Source of the DNA: Acidimicrobiaceae bacterium
GTDB lineage: Bacteria; Actinomycetota; Acidimicrobiia; Acidimicrobiales; Ilumatobacteraceae
NCBI GenBank assembly: GCA_947458565.1
Contig: CANGZK010000023.1
Location: 1-11,333, forward strand
Length of the DNA stretch: 11,333 bases
Direction: 5' to 3'
This document shows, piece after piece, positions 5,188-11,333 of the stretch. Positions within the stretch are counted from its first letter, which is position 1; each line of letters opens with the position of its first letter. The notes below the pieces were generated by a model. That model searched no databases. It had not been told where the DNA came from and was given only the letters and a program-made list of their open reading frames with translations. The position numbers and the translations under genes were made by a program.

Positions 5188-8100
5188 CTAGCGGAAATTG
5201 CGTGCCATCACTTTTGCACCAACCGAAAGTGGTGCTATGTGTTCAGCAACCACGTTGATCACTCCACCGTCCCCCACCTCAAGACGACCACGCACCAGTA
5301 ACGCCCCCGCGCCATGTGCTGCCTTGCGATATCGAATCCAGCATCCCTGCGAGCACACCACATTGATGAGTCCGGTCTCGTCTTCCAAATTAATAAACGT
5401 CACGCCCTGAGCAGTTGCTGGTCGCTGCCTGTGCGTCACGGTGCCCGCGACCAATACTTTTTCGTCGCCTCGCGCACCACATGCCGGCAACTCTGTTGCT
5501 GTTGCCACGCCCATGCGTGCAAGCTCGGCTCGCAAAAATTCGGTGGGATGACCGCTCGACCCAACCCCAGTGGCCCAAATATCGGCAATCATTTCATCGA
5601 TTGGCTGCATGCCCGGCAACTGTGGTGAAGCGGCGCCGGTCGTCACACCCTGCAATCGATCGGGTCGAGACTGAATCACCGCACCAGCACTCCATAAAGC
5701 ATCACGACGTTGTTGACCAAATGATTCGTTAAATGCTCCAGCAGTGGCGAGCGCCTCAAGTTGCCCAATGTGCAGTTGCGGTACTTTGCGTACTAGGTCT
5801 TCCATATCTGCAAACGGTCGGTTGGTTTCGATCTCGTTCGCAACTGTGCTGCTCAAGCCACGCACCGATCCAATGCCAAGCCGCACCGAGAGCCCTCCTG
5901 TTGACTCCCCACATGCTTCAAGAGTTGCATCTGCGCGCGATGCATTGATGTCCACGCTGCGCACCACAACGCCATGGCGTTTGGCATCTTGCACCAACGA
6001 GTGTGGCGCCCAAAAACCCATCGGCTGTGCATTTAAAAGTGCTGCACAAAATACTGCTGGTTCATGCAGTTTGATCCAGGCGGATGAATAAACAAGATAC
6101 GCAAAACTCACCGAATGACTTTCAGGAAATCCGTAACTTGCAAATGCCGACATCTTCATAAAGATCAAATCGGCAACTTCGCCAACAATGCCCCGCTCTG
6201 CCATACCTGCATATAGTCGTTCGCTTAGTCGCTGCATTCGCGATTGCGATCTTTTTGAACCCATTGCTTGGCGCAACTCGTCGGCTTCAGCTGGCGTAAA
6301 GCCAGCCACATCAATTGCCATCTGCATAAGTTGTTCTTGAAACAACGGCACACCCAATGTTTTGCCAAGACTGTTTTCGAGCAACGGATGCAAATACGTA
6401 ATGGGTTCTTGGCCATTGCGCCGACGAATGTATGGATGCACCGACCCGCCCTGGATAGGGCCAGGTCGAATCAGTGCGACCTCAACAACAAGATCGTAAA
6501 ACCGCCGTGGCTTGAGTCTTGGCAAGGTAGCCATCTGTGCTCGCGACTCGATCTGAAACACGCCAACCGAGTCGGCTCGACACAACATTGCATACACATC
6601 ATCTTCTTGGGGAATTGTCGCCAAATCCACTCGCACTCCGCGAAACTCTTCAATCAAGTCGATTGCATTGTGCAGCGCCGAGAGCATGCCGAGGCCCAAC
6701 AGATCAAACTTCACTAGTCCGGCTGCAGCACAGTCGTCTTTGTCCCATTGCAACACACTGCGTCCTTCCATGCGGCCCCACTCAACGGGGCACACTTCAG
6801 TCACGGGGCGATCGCACATCACCATGCCACCAGAGTGAATGCCCAAATGCCGTGGTGCATCTTGCACTTCCCGAGCAAGTTCGAGCACCGAAGCCGGAAT
6901 GTTGTGATCATCATTTTTGACCGTGACTCCAAGCGAACCCCACGCATCTACTTGCTTGCTCCACGCATCTTGTTGACCTGGCGCAAACCCGAGTGCGCGC
7001 GACATATCGCGCACAGCAGAACGCGCACGATATGTAATCACATTGGCTACTTGTGCCGCATGGTGCCGCCCATGGCGTTGATACACATACTGAATTACTT
7101 CTTCGCGCCGACCACTTTCAATGTCGATGTCAATATCGGGCGGACCATCTCGTTCGGGTGAGAGGAACCGCTCGAACAACAGACCTAGCGACACCGCATC
7201 GGCCCTGGTGATGTCGAGTGAATAACACACAGCAGAATTAGCAGCACTGCCTCGCCCCTGACAAAAAATGTTGGAGCGTTCGCAGAACTGCACGATGTCC
7301 CACACCACCAAGAAATATCCAGCAAAGCCCAGAGTCGCAATGACCTCTAGTTCGTGGTCAATTACTTGCCATGCTCGCGCACGCAGTGACAAATCTTCAT
7401 GCGTGTCAGTCGGACGTATGCCGTATCTACGCGTGGCACCAACCTGCACCAGTTGCCGCAAATACGACATCTCATCCAACCCATTTGGGCACGGGAATGG
7501 TGGCAGCCGCGGAGCAACGAGTCGTAAATCGAAGGCCGCTTCTTTGCCAATCTCGGCCGCACATTGCACCACACCTGGATAACGCGCAAAACGTCGATGC
7601 TGTTCGGCGCCACTGCGCACATAAGCCGTCGCAGCCGGCGGCAACGTTGCATCAACATCGTCCAAACTGCTTCGTTCGCGCACCGCAGCCACGGCAGTAG
7701 CTAAGCGATGTTGTCTTGCGGTTGCATACAGCACATCATTAGTGGCAACACTGTTCAAGTTGTTGCGGTGCGCAATCTGCACAAGAACATCGTTGCGCGC
7801 AGAGTCAAGTGGGTCGCCGTGATCCCACACTTCCATCAGTACGTTGTCATTACCAAACGCTGTCTTCATTTGCTGTACTCGTCGCTCAGCCGCGCTTGGC
7901 CCTTGCTCATGAAGTGCACGCGCCACCGAACCATCACGCCCACCCGTTAGTACCCACCAATCACCTACCGAAAATTCGCCAAGTTGTTCGAGCACGAACA
8001 CTGGATGTTCTTTGCTGCCAGCAAGTTGGCCGGCACTAATTGCGCTCGACAAGTGTGCATAACCTCGCGGATTGCGGGCGATGACAACGAGATTTCCTGA

Positions 8101-8337
8101 ATCGAGTTGCAACTCTGCACCAAATACTGTTGGGAGCCCAAGCACTCGCGCTGCTTCAGCAAAACACACGATGCCGTACAAGCCATTTCGGTCTGTCAGC
8201 GCAAGCGCTTCCAACCCCAACGACTGTGCTTGCTCTACGAGTTGTTCGGGATGCGAAGCACCTTGCAAAAAAGAAAAGTTGGATCGGCAATGCAGCTCTG
8301 AATACGGAACATGCGAATACGAAACATCGTTTGCCAC
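5188..8337 (-). CDS. dnaE2: Error-prone DNA polymerase III alpha subunit DnaE2 (ImuC)
   Basis: A 1049-residue C-family polymerase that extends past damaged bases in SOS mutagenesis together with ImuA' and ImuB. The PHP domain comes first (residues 13-~210), opening YSELHCRSNFSFLQGASHPEQL. The palm follows with GRGSAANS (361-368), PDIDID with catalytic D401 and D403, and KFDLLGLGML with D545. The fingers contain SYGFPESHS (734-742). A helix-hairpin-helix-like region lies near 850-870, the family segment ADIWATGVGSSGHP at 918-931, and an OB fold at about 960-1035. It ends ARNFR, as DnaE2 proteins usually end in a similar DFR. There is no tau-binding tail. The PHP motif His residues are changed (R18, R50). 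The start is GTG; an in-frame TAA 9 nt upstream (the NUDIX stop) rules out anything longer. A LexA box and TAATAT element lie directly upstream, so it is SOS-inducible and probably leaderless. Confidence 0.96.
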   Translation of the reverse strand: MANDVSYSHVPYSELHCRSNFSFLQGASHPEQLVEQAQSLGLEALALTDRNGLYGIVCFAEAARVLGLPTVFGAELQLDSGNLVVIARNPRGYAHLSSAISAGQLAGSKEHPVFVLEQLGEFSVGDWWVLTGGRDGSVARALHEQGPSAAERRVQQMKTAFGNDNVLMEVWDHGDPLDSARNDVLVQIAHRNNLNSVATNDVLYATARQHRLATAVAAVRERSSLDDVDATLPPAATAYVRSGAEQHRRFARYPGVVQCAAEIGKEAAFDLRLVAPRLPPFPCPNGLDEMSYLRQLVQVGATRRYGIRPTDTHEDLSLRARAWQVIDHELEVIATLGFAGYFLVVWDIVQFCERSNIFCQGRGSAANSAVCYSLDITRADAVSLGLLFERFLSPERDGPPDIDIDIESGRREEVIQYVYQRHGRHHAAQVANVITYRARSAVRDMSRALGFAPGQQDAWSKQVDAWGSLGVTVKNDDHNIPASVLELAREVQDAPRHLGIHSGGMVMCDRPVTEVCPVEWGRMEGRSVLQWDKDDCAAAGLVKFDLLGLGMLSALHNAIDLIEEFRGVRVDLATIPQEDDVYAMLCRADSVGVFQIESRAQMATLPRLKPRRFYDLVVEVALIRPGPIQGGSVHPYIRRRNGQEPITYLHPLLENSLGKTLGVPLFQEQLMQMAIDVAGFTPAEADELRQAMGSKRSQSRMQRLSERLYAGMAERGIVGEVADLIFMKMSAFASYGFPESHSVSFAYLVYSSAWIKLHEPAVFCAALLNAQPMGFWAPHSLVQDAKRHGVVVRSVDINASRADATLEACGESTGGLSVRLGIGSVRGLSSTVANEIETNRPFADMEDLVRKVPQLHIGQLEALATAGAFNESFGQQRRDALWSAGAVIQSRPDRLQGVTTGAASPQLPGMQPIDEMIADIWATGVGSSGHPTEFLRAELARMGVATATELPACGARGDEKVLVAGTVTHRQRPATAQGVTFINLEDETGLINVVCSQGCWIRYRKAAHGAGALLVRGRLEVGDGGVINVVAEHIAPLSVGAKVMARNFR

Positions 8338-8343
8338 CCCGCC

Positions 8344-8364
8344 ATATTAGCGAACATATGTTCG
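8344..8364 (-). promoter_or_regulatory. LexA (SOS) box and -10 element of dnaE2
   Basis: CGAACATATGTTCG (8351-8364) is a perfect 14-bp palindrome of the CGAAC-N4-GTTCG type bound by LexA in Gram-positive bacteria. On the minus strand it is followed after one base by TAATAT (8349-8344), a TANNNT -10 element ending 6 nt before the GTG at 8337. LexA would cover the spacer between -35 and -10. A GGCGGGG run just before the GTG might act as a weak Shine-Dalgarno, but leaderless initiation is favoured by the spacing. The box lies within the last codons of the NUDIX gene. Confidence 0.85.
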
Positions 8365-8883
8365 TACCACTCTGAGAGCACCCACCAAACCCTTATCTGC
8401 CATGGCAATTGCGTCATCCCAACTAAACCAAGCCACATCCTGACTCTCGTTCGCGCCTGGCGCAGGTTCAACGTCATCGGCCATCACTATGTAGCGCACA
8501 TCTAAGTGCGTGTGCCCGCGCGGACCAGGATGCACGTCGAGATGCACCAACACCGGGCCGTTGTCGGGGTGTCGCACATCAAGTCCGGTTTCTTCACGCG
8601 CTTCGCGAAGTGCACCTTCTGCCGGCGTCTCTCCCTGTTCGATATGTCCGCCGGGTTGCAACCAAATATTAAGTCGTTTGTGCAAGTGCAACACCACGCC
8701 TCGCTTACCAACAACTATTGCTGACCCGGTGATGTGTGTGTCGTTGGCATACTCGTCAAACGGTGCCTCGAGTGTTGGTGCAATCGACAAAAACTGTTCA
8801 ATTGATTCGCGCTCGCGTTCGTCGCACGGTGTGGCTGCAGCAAAATGCGTGCACAGTTGAGCAACGATCTCACTAGTTGACAT
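8347..8883 (-). CDS. NUDIX hydrolase inside the mutasome cluster
   Basis: A 178-residue protein with a complete Nudix box: G79-x5-E85-x7-R93-E94 followed by EETGL (97-101). Metal-binding glutamates E97 and E98 are present. These enzymes cleave nucleoside diphosphates linked to another group. The context KRLNIWLQPGGHIEQGETP (69-87) and HLDVHPGPRGHTHLDVRY (114-131) belong to a WLQPGGH-type subgroup whose substrate I cannot name. An approximately 45-residue amino extension precedes the domain. ATG 8881-8883 lies 30 nt after the imuB stop, and TACACT (8895-8890) ends 6 nt upstream, so it may also have its own leaderless transcript. Its stop is 9 nt before dnaE2, in the same frame. A nucleotide-pool sanitising role for oxidised dNTPs is attractive from context, but a passenger role is equally open. 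Confidence 0.9.
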   Translation of the reverse strand: MSTSEIVAQLCTHFAAATPCDERERESIEQFLSIAPTLEAPFDEYANDTHITGSAIVVGKRGVVLHLHKRLNIWLQPGGHIEQGETPAEGALREAREETGLDVRHPDNGPVLVHLDVHPGPRGHTHLDVRYIVMADDVEPAPGANESQDVAWFSWDDAIAMADKGLVGALRVVRTYVR

Positions 8884-8889
8884 AAGCCG

Positions 8890-8895
8890 AGTGTA
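8890..8895 (-). promoter_or_regulatory. Candidate -10 element for the NUDIX gene
   Basis: TACACT on the minus strand ends 6 nt before the ATG at 8883, the same geometry as at imuA', dnaE2 and the FmdB-type gene. No LexA box accompanies it, so this start would be constitutive or differently controlled. No -35 was recognised. Confidence 0.4.
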
Positions 8896-8913
8896 TTACT
8901 GCTGTGTACTCAC

Positions 8914-10554
8914 TCAGCCATAGCGCGCGGTCATCCACCACTCGCCGTGCTCGAGCACCATCACTACTGCATGGGTGGCTGTACGCACACTTGTATCACC
9001 ATGACGCTCCAGCACCATCTGCATTCGCACTGCCCTGCGTTGACGCAATGGGTCCCACCACCGCTCTTCCACTGGCCACGGCCCGGCCCACGACATCACG
9101 GTGTACACATGTTGACCAATCACTACTTGTGCAGGTGCTGCATTCAACTCGTGTCTGCCACTCACGCTCACAACACATCCACTCGCATCATTTACCACCG
9201 CTAGTAGTGGTTCGTCGTACACAATTGATGGCGATGGGGTTGGCAATGCCCCGCTCCATGCTGCTTCTTTCACCACCACTGTTTCGGCGCGTCGTTCCAT
9301 GTCAACTACTGCGGCAGGAGTGAGCGCAAACGCCTCACTCACGTCTCGGCCACCACGCCACTGTGCAACACGCACCGCGTCGGCTCCGAGCATTGTTGTT
9401 AGTCGCTCAACAGTACGAGCAGCCCATTCATCGGCCTGAGTGCTGCCACCCCACAACCCAAGCTGTCTTCCTTCGCGCGCACGCAAACCAACCGGTGAGT
9501 ACCGCAACAACACCACACCGCTTGTGAGTCCGCGTGTTGCAATCCATGCTTCCATCTGCCAACGCACACGTTCCGCCATTGCTGCTGCAGTCAATCCTTC
9601 AGGCTGATACCACAAGCGATCACTTTGTTCTCCGTGATCGGTTTGCATGCAGACATGAAGTCGCACGCAACTCACGCCCTGGTTGCTTAAGTGTGTCACC
9701 AGCTCATCGGCCACTTGTCGCGCAGTAGCCACCACCACATTGATATCTTCCACCGACAACTCAAACCGGTGCGTACTTGCTCGCTCTGGTGGTGGCGCAA
9801 TAGTGATTGGTGGATGTCGATCAAAGCCACACGACAATCGATGCACTTCTAAACCGACCGGACCAAACCGTCCAACCAAATCAGAAGGCTTCATTGCAAC
9901 AAGATCGCCGAGACAACTCAAACCAAGTCGGTGCAATAACGACACCACATCGCGATCAATTTCGGCAAAATCGGCAAGCACCGACACGGGTAATTGCGCC
10001 AAGCATCGTGCGCTCTCACCAGGCTCAACCACTACGTACCGATCAGCCGAAGCATGTGCAGCATGTGCTGCAACAAGAGCGGTCAATCGTCCATCTGCAA
10101 TGCCTACCCCAAACGCAATTGGACGACCATCAGCCAAAAGTGCAAGCGCATCATAGGTAATACCGTGCAAACGTTGCGCCAATATTTCATCGCCACCCAC
10201 ATATCTCGACGGCCCGCGTGTAGCCAACAAGATCACACCAGGTGTACTCACTTCCACAAGTGGTACAAGTTCGCTTACTGCTCTCACCACCGACTCAAAC
10301 ATCAACCTGTCGCGCTCGGGGTTGTTGGTAGCAATGTGCAGTTCGGGACACACTGATTGTGCTTCGCGTCGGCGCATGCCTATTTGCACACCCTGACTGG
10401 CGGCATATGCAGTGCGTGCCACCACACGTTGTGCGTGCAACACAGCAACAGCATCAAACCATTGCTTGCGCGAATTCAGTTCGCATTGTGCAGCAACTGC
10501 TTGCCAGTCGGTGCATGAAATAACTGCAACGCGTGTTGTAATTTGCTTATCCAT
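8914..10554 (-). CDS. imuB: ImuB, catalytically dead Y-family polymerase hub of the mutasome
   Basis: A 546-residue Y-family-like protein. In mycobacteria ImuB recruits DnaE2 and ImuA' to the beta clamp and does not itself polymerise. The palm region opens VAVISCTDWQAVAAQ (residues 9-23), where S13 and T15 stand in place of the two catalytic Asp residues of active Y-family enzymes. The SxDE catalytic region is also absent (STPGVILLATRG, 103-114). A helix-hairpin-helix thumb segment is seen around 190-235 (LGLSCLGDLVAMKPSDLVGRF in parts), then the little-finger domain. A beta-clamp motif QLGLWG occurs at 364-369. The carboxy region has GPWPVEERWWDP (491-502), a hallmark of actinobacterial ImuB. 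ATG is 2 nt after the imuA' stop with no strong Shine-Dalgarno, so translation is probably coupled. Confidence 0.95.
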   Translation of the reverse strand: MDKQITTRVAVISCTDWQAVAAQCELNSRKQWFDAVAVLHAQRVVARTAYAASQGVQIGMRRREAQSVCPELHIATNNPERDRLMFESVVRAVSELVPLVEVSTPGVILLATRGPSRYVGGDEILAQRLHGITYDALALLADGRPIAFGVGIADGRLTALVAAHAAHASADRYVVVEPGESARCLAQLPVSVLADFAEIDRDVVSLLHRLGLSCLGDLVAMKPSDLVGRFGPVGLEVHRLSCGFDRHPPITIAPPPERASTHRFELSVEDINVVVATARQVADELVTHLSNQGVSCVRLHVCMQTDHGEQSDRLWYQPEGLTAAAMAERVRWQMEAWIATRGLTSGVVLLRYSPVGLRAREGRQLGLWGGSTQADEWAARTVERLTTMLGADAVRVAQWRGGRDVSEAFALTPAAVVDMERRAETVVVKEAAWSGALPTPSPSIVYDEPLLAVVNDASGCVVSVSGRHELNAAPAQVVIGQHVYTVMSWAGPWPVEERWWDPLRQRRAVRMQMVLERHGDTSVRTATHAVVMVLEHGEWWMTARYG

Positions 10555-10556
10555 TA

Positions 10557-11132
10557 CTAGCCAACATGCTGCAACACATGCTGTGTCGCTCGTGGAACAC
10601 GTCTGCCGCTCACCGTCACATCAACGAGTCGGCCTTGCACATAACCGGCCCCATGCTCGATGCCATCCCACTTTGTGGTCATAGTGTGCAGCACCACATC
10701 TGGCTGAAACACTGAACGCCGAGTTGCATGACGTGATGTTTCCACCAACACAAGCACATTGCGCCGAGCCTGAATGCGGGTTTGTATGCGCCGCGCATCA
10801 GACTCACTCACTTCTCGCGGTACTTCGAGCATCACCACATCAAAACCATCAGCAACAGCAGCCACCGTACTTGTCCAGTCTTTTTTGTTGGATGTTGGTG
10901 TCACCAACACCGTGCGCTGCAGTGCCACACCCTGCTCACATGCCGACACCAGTCCAAAATCGCTCACACCAACGACGGCCAACCACGAACCAGCCTGCGT
11001 TGGCGCACTCGCCATCAGTAGCGCTGTTGACATTGCAGCATCGCCGCTGCACAATACGGTGCGACCACGCACCAACACACCATCAGGAATTATTGGTTCC
11101 AGAGCCTTTGCGACTGGCAGCGAATCAGACAT
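10557..11132 (-). CDS. imuA': ImuA', RecA-fold mutasome accessory protein
   Basis: A 191-residue protein, close to the length of mycobacterial ImuA'. It is needed with ImuB and DnaE2 for damage-induced mutagenesis and translesion synthesis. The RecA-like core is recognisable: GVLVRGRTVLCSGDAAMST (residues 18-36) replaces the Walker A loop, lacking the Gly-Lys-Thr needed for nucleotide binding. GSWLAVVGVSDFGLVSACEQGV (48-69) resembles the conserved second strand-helix unit. DVVMLEVP (98-105) occupies the Walker B position without a classical Asp-Glu pair. The carboxy end GYVQGRLVDVTVSGRR (163-178) is the usual final beta hairpin. It is the first gene of the SOS operon, with a LexA box 13 nt before the ATG. 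TACAGT ends 6 nt upstream, so the mRNA is probably leaderless. Confidence 0.92.
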   Translation of the reverse strand: MSDSLPVAKALEPIIPDGVLVRGRTVLCSGDAAMSTALLMASAPTQAGSWLAVVGVSDFGLVSACEQGVALQRTVLVTPTSNKKDWTSTVAAVADGFDVVMLEVPREVSESDARRIQTRIQARRNVLVLVETSRHATRRSVFQPDVVLHTMTTKWDGIEHGAGYVQGRLVDVTVSGRRVPRATQHVLQHVG

Positions 11133-11138
11133 GCCATC

Positions 11139-11159
11139 ACTGTAGCGAACATATGTTCG
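11139..11159 (-). promoter_or_regulatory. LexA (SOS) box and -10 element of the imuA' operon
   Basis: CGAACATATGTTCG (11146-11159) is identical to the box at dnaE2. On the minus strand it is followed by one base and TACAGT (11144-11139), a TANNNT -10 ending 6 nt before the ATG at 11132. Nineteen bases (11143-11161 and 8348-8366) are identical between the two sites, and the box-to-start distance is 13 nt at both. No TTGACA-like -35 is visible (AATAAC at the 17-bp position). Repression by LexA and induction by DNA damage are expected. Confidence 0.88.
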
Positions 11160-11212
11160 TAGTTATTTGGCGACTATTAGGCGGCGATTAAGCGGCTGTT
11201 TGGCGTATTTAG
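11158..11212. repeat. Degenerate 11-bp phased repeat upstream of imuA'
   Basis: Successive 11-mers on the plus strand are CGTAGTTATTT (11158), GGCGACTATTA (11169), GGCGGCGATTA (11180), AGCGGCTGTTT (11191) and GGCGTATTTAG (11202). A GC-rich half alternates with an A/T-rich half at one DNA helical turn, running into the LexA box. It fills nearly all the 76-bp gap between imuA' and the upstream gene. It could be intrinsically curved promoter DNA, decay of a former repeat, or chance. Confidence 0.4.
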
Positions 11213-11333
11213 TTGCGAATCGCGTGCTGGTGGAGCAATGGCATTAGTGTCCGCGGATTACCAGCCCAATAATCGGCACCGAGATTTTCGGCGTGTACCG
11301 AATCGAGTACTGCAGCACCTCCGGCAAAGCACA
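11209..11333 (-). CDS. C-terminal end of an unidentified protein (possibly cobalamin-binding)
   Basis: The minus-strand frame ending in TAA at 11211-11209 stays open to the right edge, giving 40 residues that begin CFAGGAAVLDSVHAENLGAD and end HQHAIRN. The AGGAAV...LGAD arrangement followed by a final helix resembles the end of B12-binding (flavodoxin-like) domains found in some light-sensing regulators, but the fragment is too short for a firm assignment. The other two minus-strand frames close earlier (TAA at about 11244 and 11259). The gene ends 76 bp upstream of imuA' on the same strand, with no clear terminator between. Confidence 0.5.
   Translation of the reverse strand, partial: CFAGGAAVLDSVHAENLGADYWAGNPRTLMPLLHQHAIRN

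Noticed and set aside
7371..7950. Open frames antisense to dnaE2
   Set aside because: Low-complexity, Cys/His-rich translations with no start context; the polymerase reading is unambiguous.
8335..8346. ATG at 8346-8344 (minus) as the dnaE2 start
   Set aside because: It is out of frame with the polymerase; its reading frame gives a short unrelated peptide. GTG 8337 is the only start compatible with the upstream in-frame stop.

Overview
The window looks like chromosomal DNA from a compact, mid-GC actinobacterium. An Acidimicrobiia-like lineage is my best guess. The reasons are a mycobacterial-type ImuA'/ImuB/DnaE2 mutasome, a DUF3039-type small protein, a short FmdB-type zinc ribbon, LexA boxes of the CGAAC-N4-GTTCG type, and TANNNT -10 elements placed 6-7 nt before start codons, the pattern of leaderless actinobacterial mRNAs. 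Coding density is very high. Most neighbouring genes are separated by 0-30 nt or overlap by 3-4 nt, and the longest stretch without a gene is 113 nt.

Left part (1-4128), surface glycan genes. Three family GT4 glycosyltransferases lie head to tail on the minus strand, joined by 4-nt ATGA/GTGA overlaps; the last runs off the left edge. Twenty-six bp away and divergent is a GDP-L-fucose synthase-like reductase, followed by a rhomboid intramembrane protease with a proline-rich cytoplasmic leader. The reductase probably supplies a deoxysugar nucleotide, and the GT4 enzymes probably build a surface or exopolysaccharide.

Middle (4129-5187), small housekeeping-type genes. A 14-bp tandem repeat sits directly before a perfect Shine-Dalgarno and a RadC/JAB-like protein that has lost the metalloprotease motif. 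This gene converges, with overlapping stop codons, on an FmdB-type zinc ribbon gene. That gene and a DUF3039-type gene diverge from an 18-bp gap in which one symmetric heptamer (TAGTGTA) can serve as the -10 element in both directions.

Right part (5188-11209), a complete SOS mutagenesis cassette on the minus strand, transcribed in the order imuA' - imuB - NUDIX hydrolase - dnaE2. DnaE2 is the error-prone polymerase, ImuB the clamp-binding pseudo-polymerase and ImuA' the RecA-fold partner. Perfect 14-bp palindromic LexA boxes precede imuA' and dnaE2. The two sites share 19 identical bases and sit exactly 13 nt from their start codons, each followed by a TANNNT element that predicts transcription starting at the first base of the coding sequence. 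The dnaE2 box lies inside the last codons of the NUDIX gene. A partial minus-strand gene of uncertain family (perhaps cobalamin-binding) runs in from the right edge.

The most rewarding points are the mutasome cluster with its embedded NUDIX gene, the twin LexA/leaderless promoters, and the symmetric bidirectional promoter at 4862-4879. I saw no tRNA, rRNA, CRISPR array, insertion sequence or phage gene.
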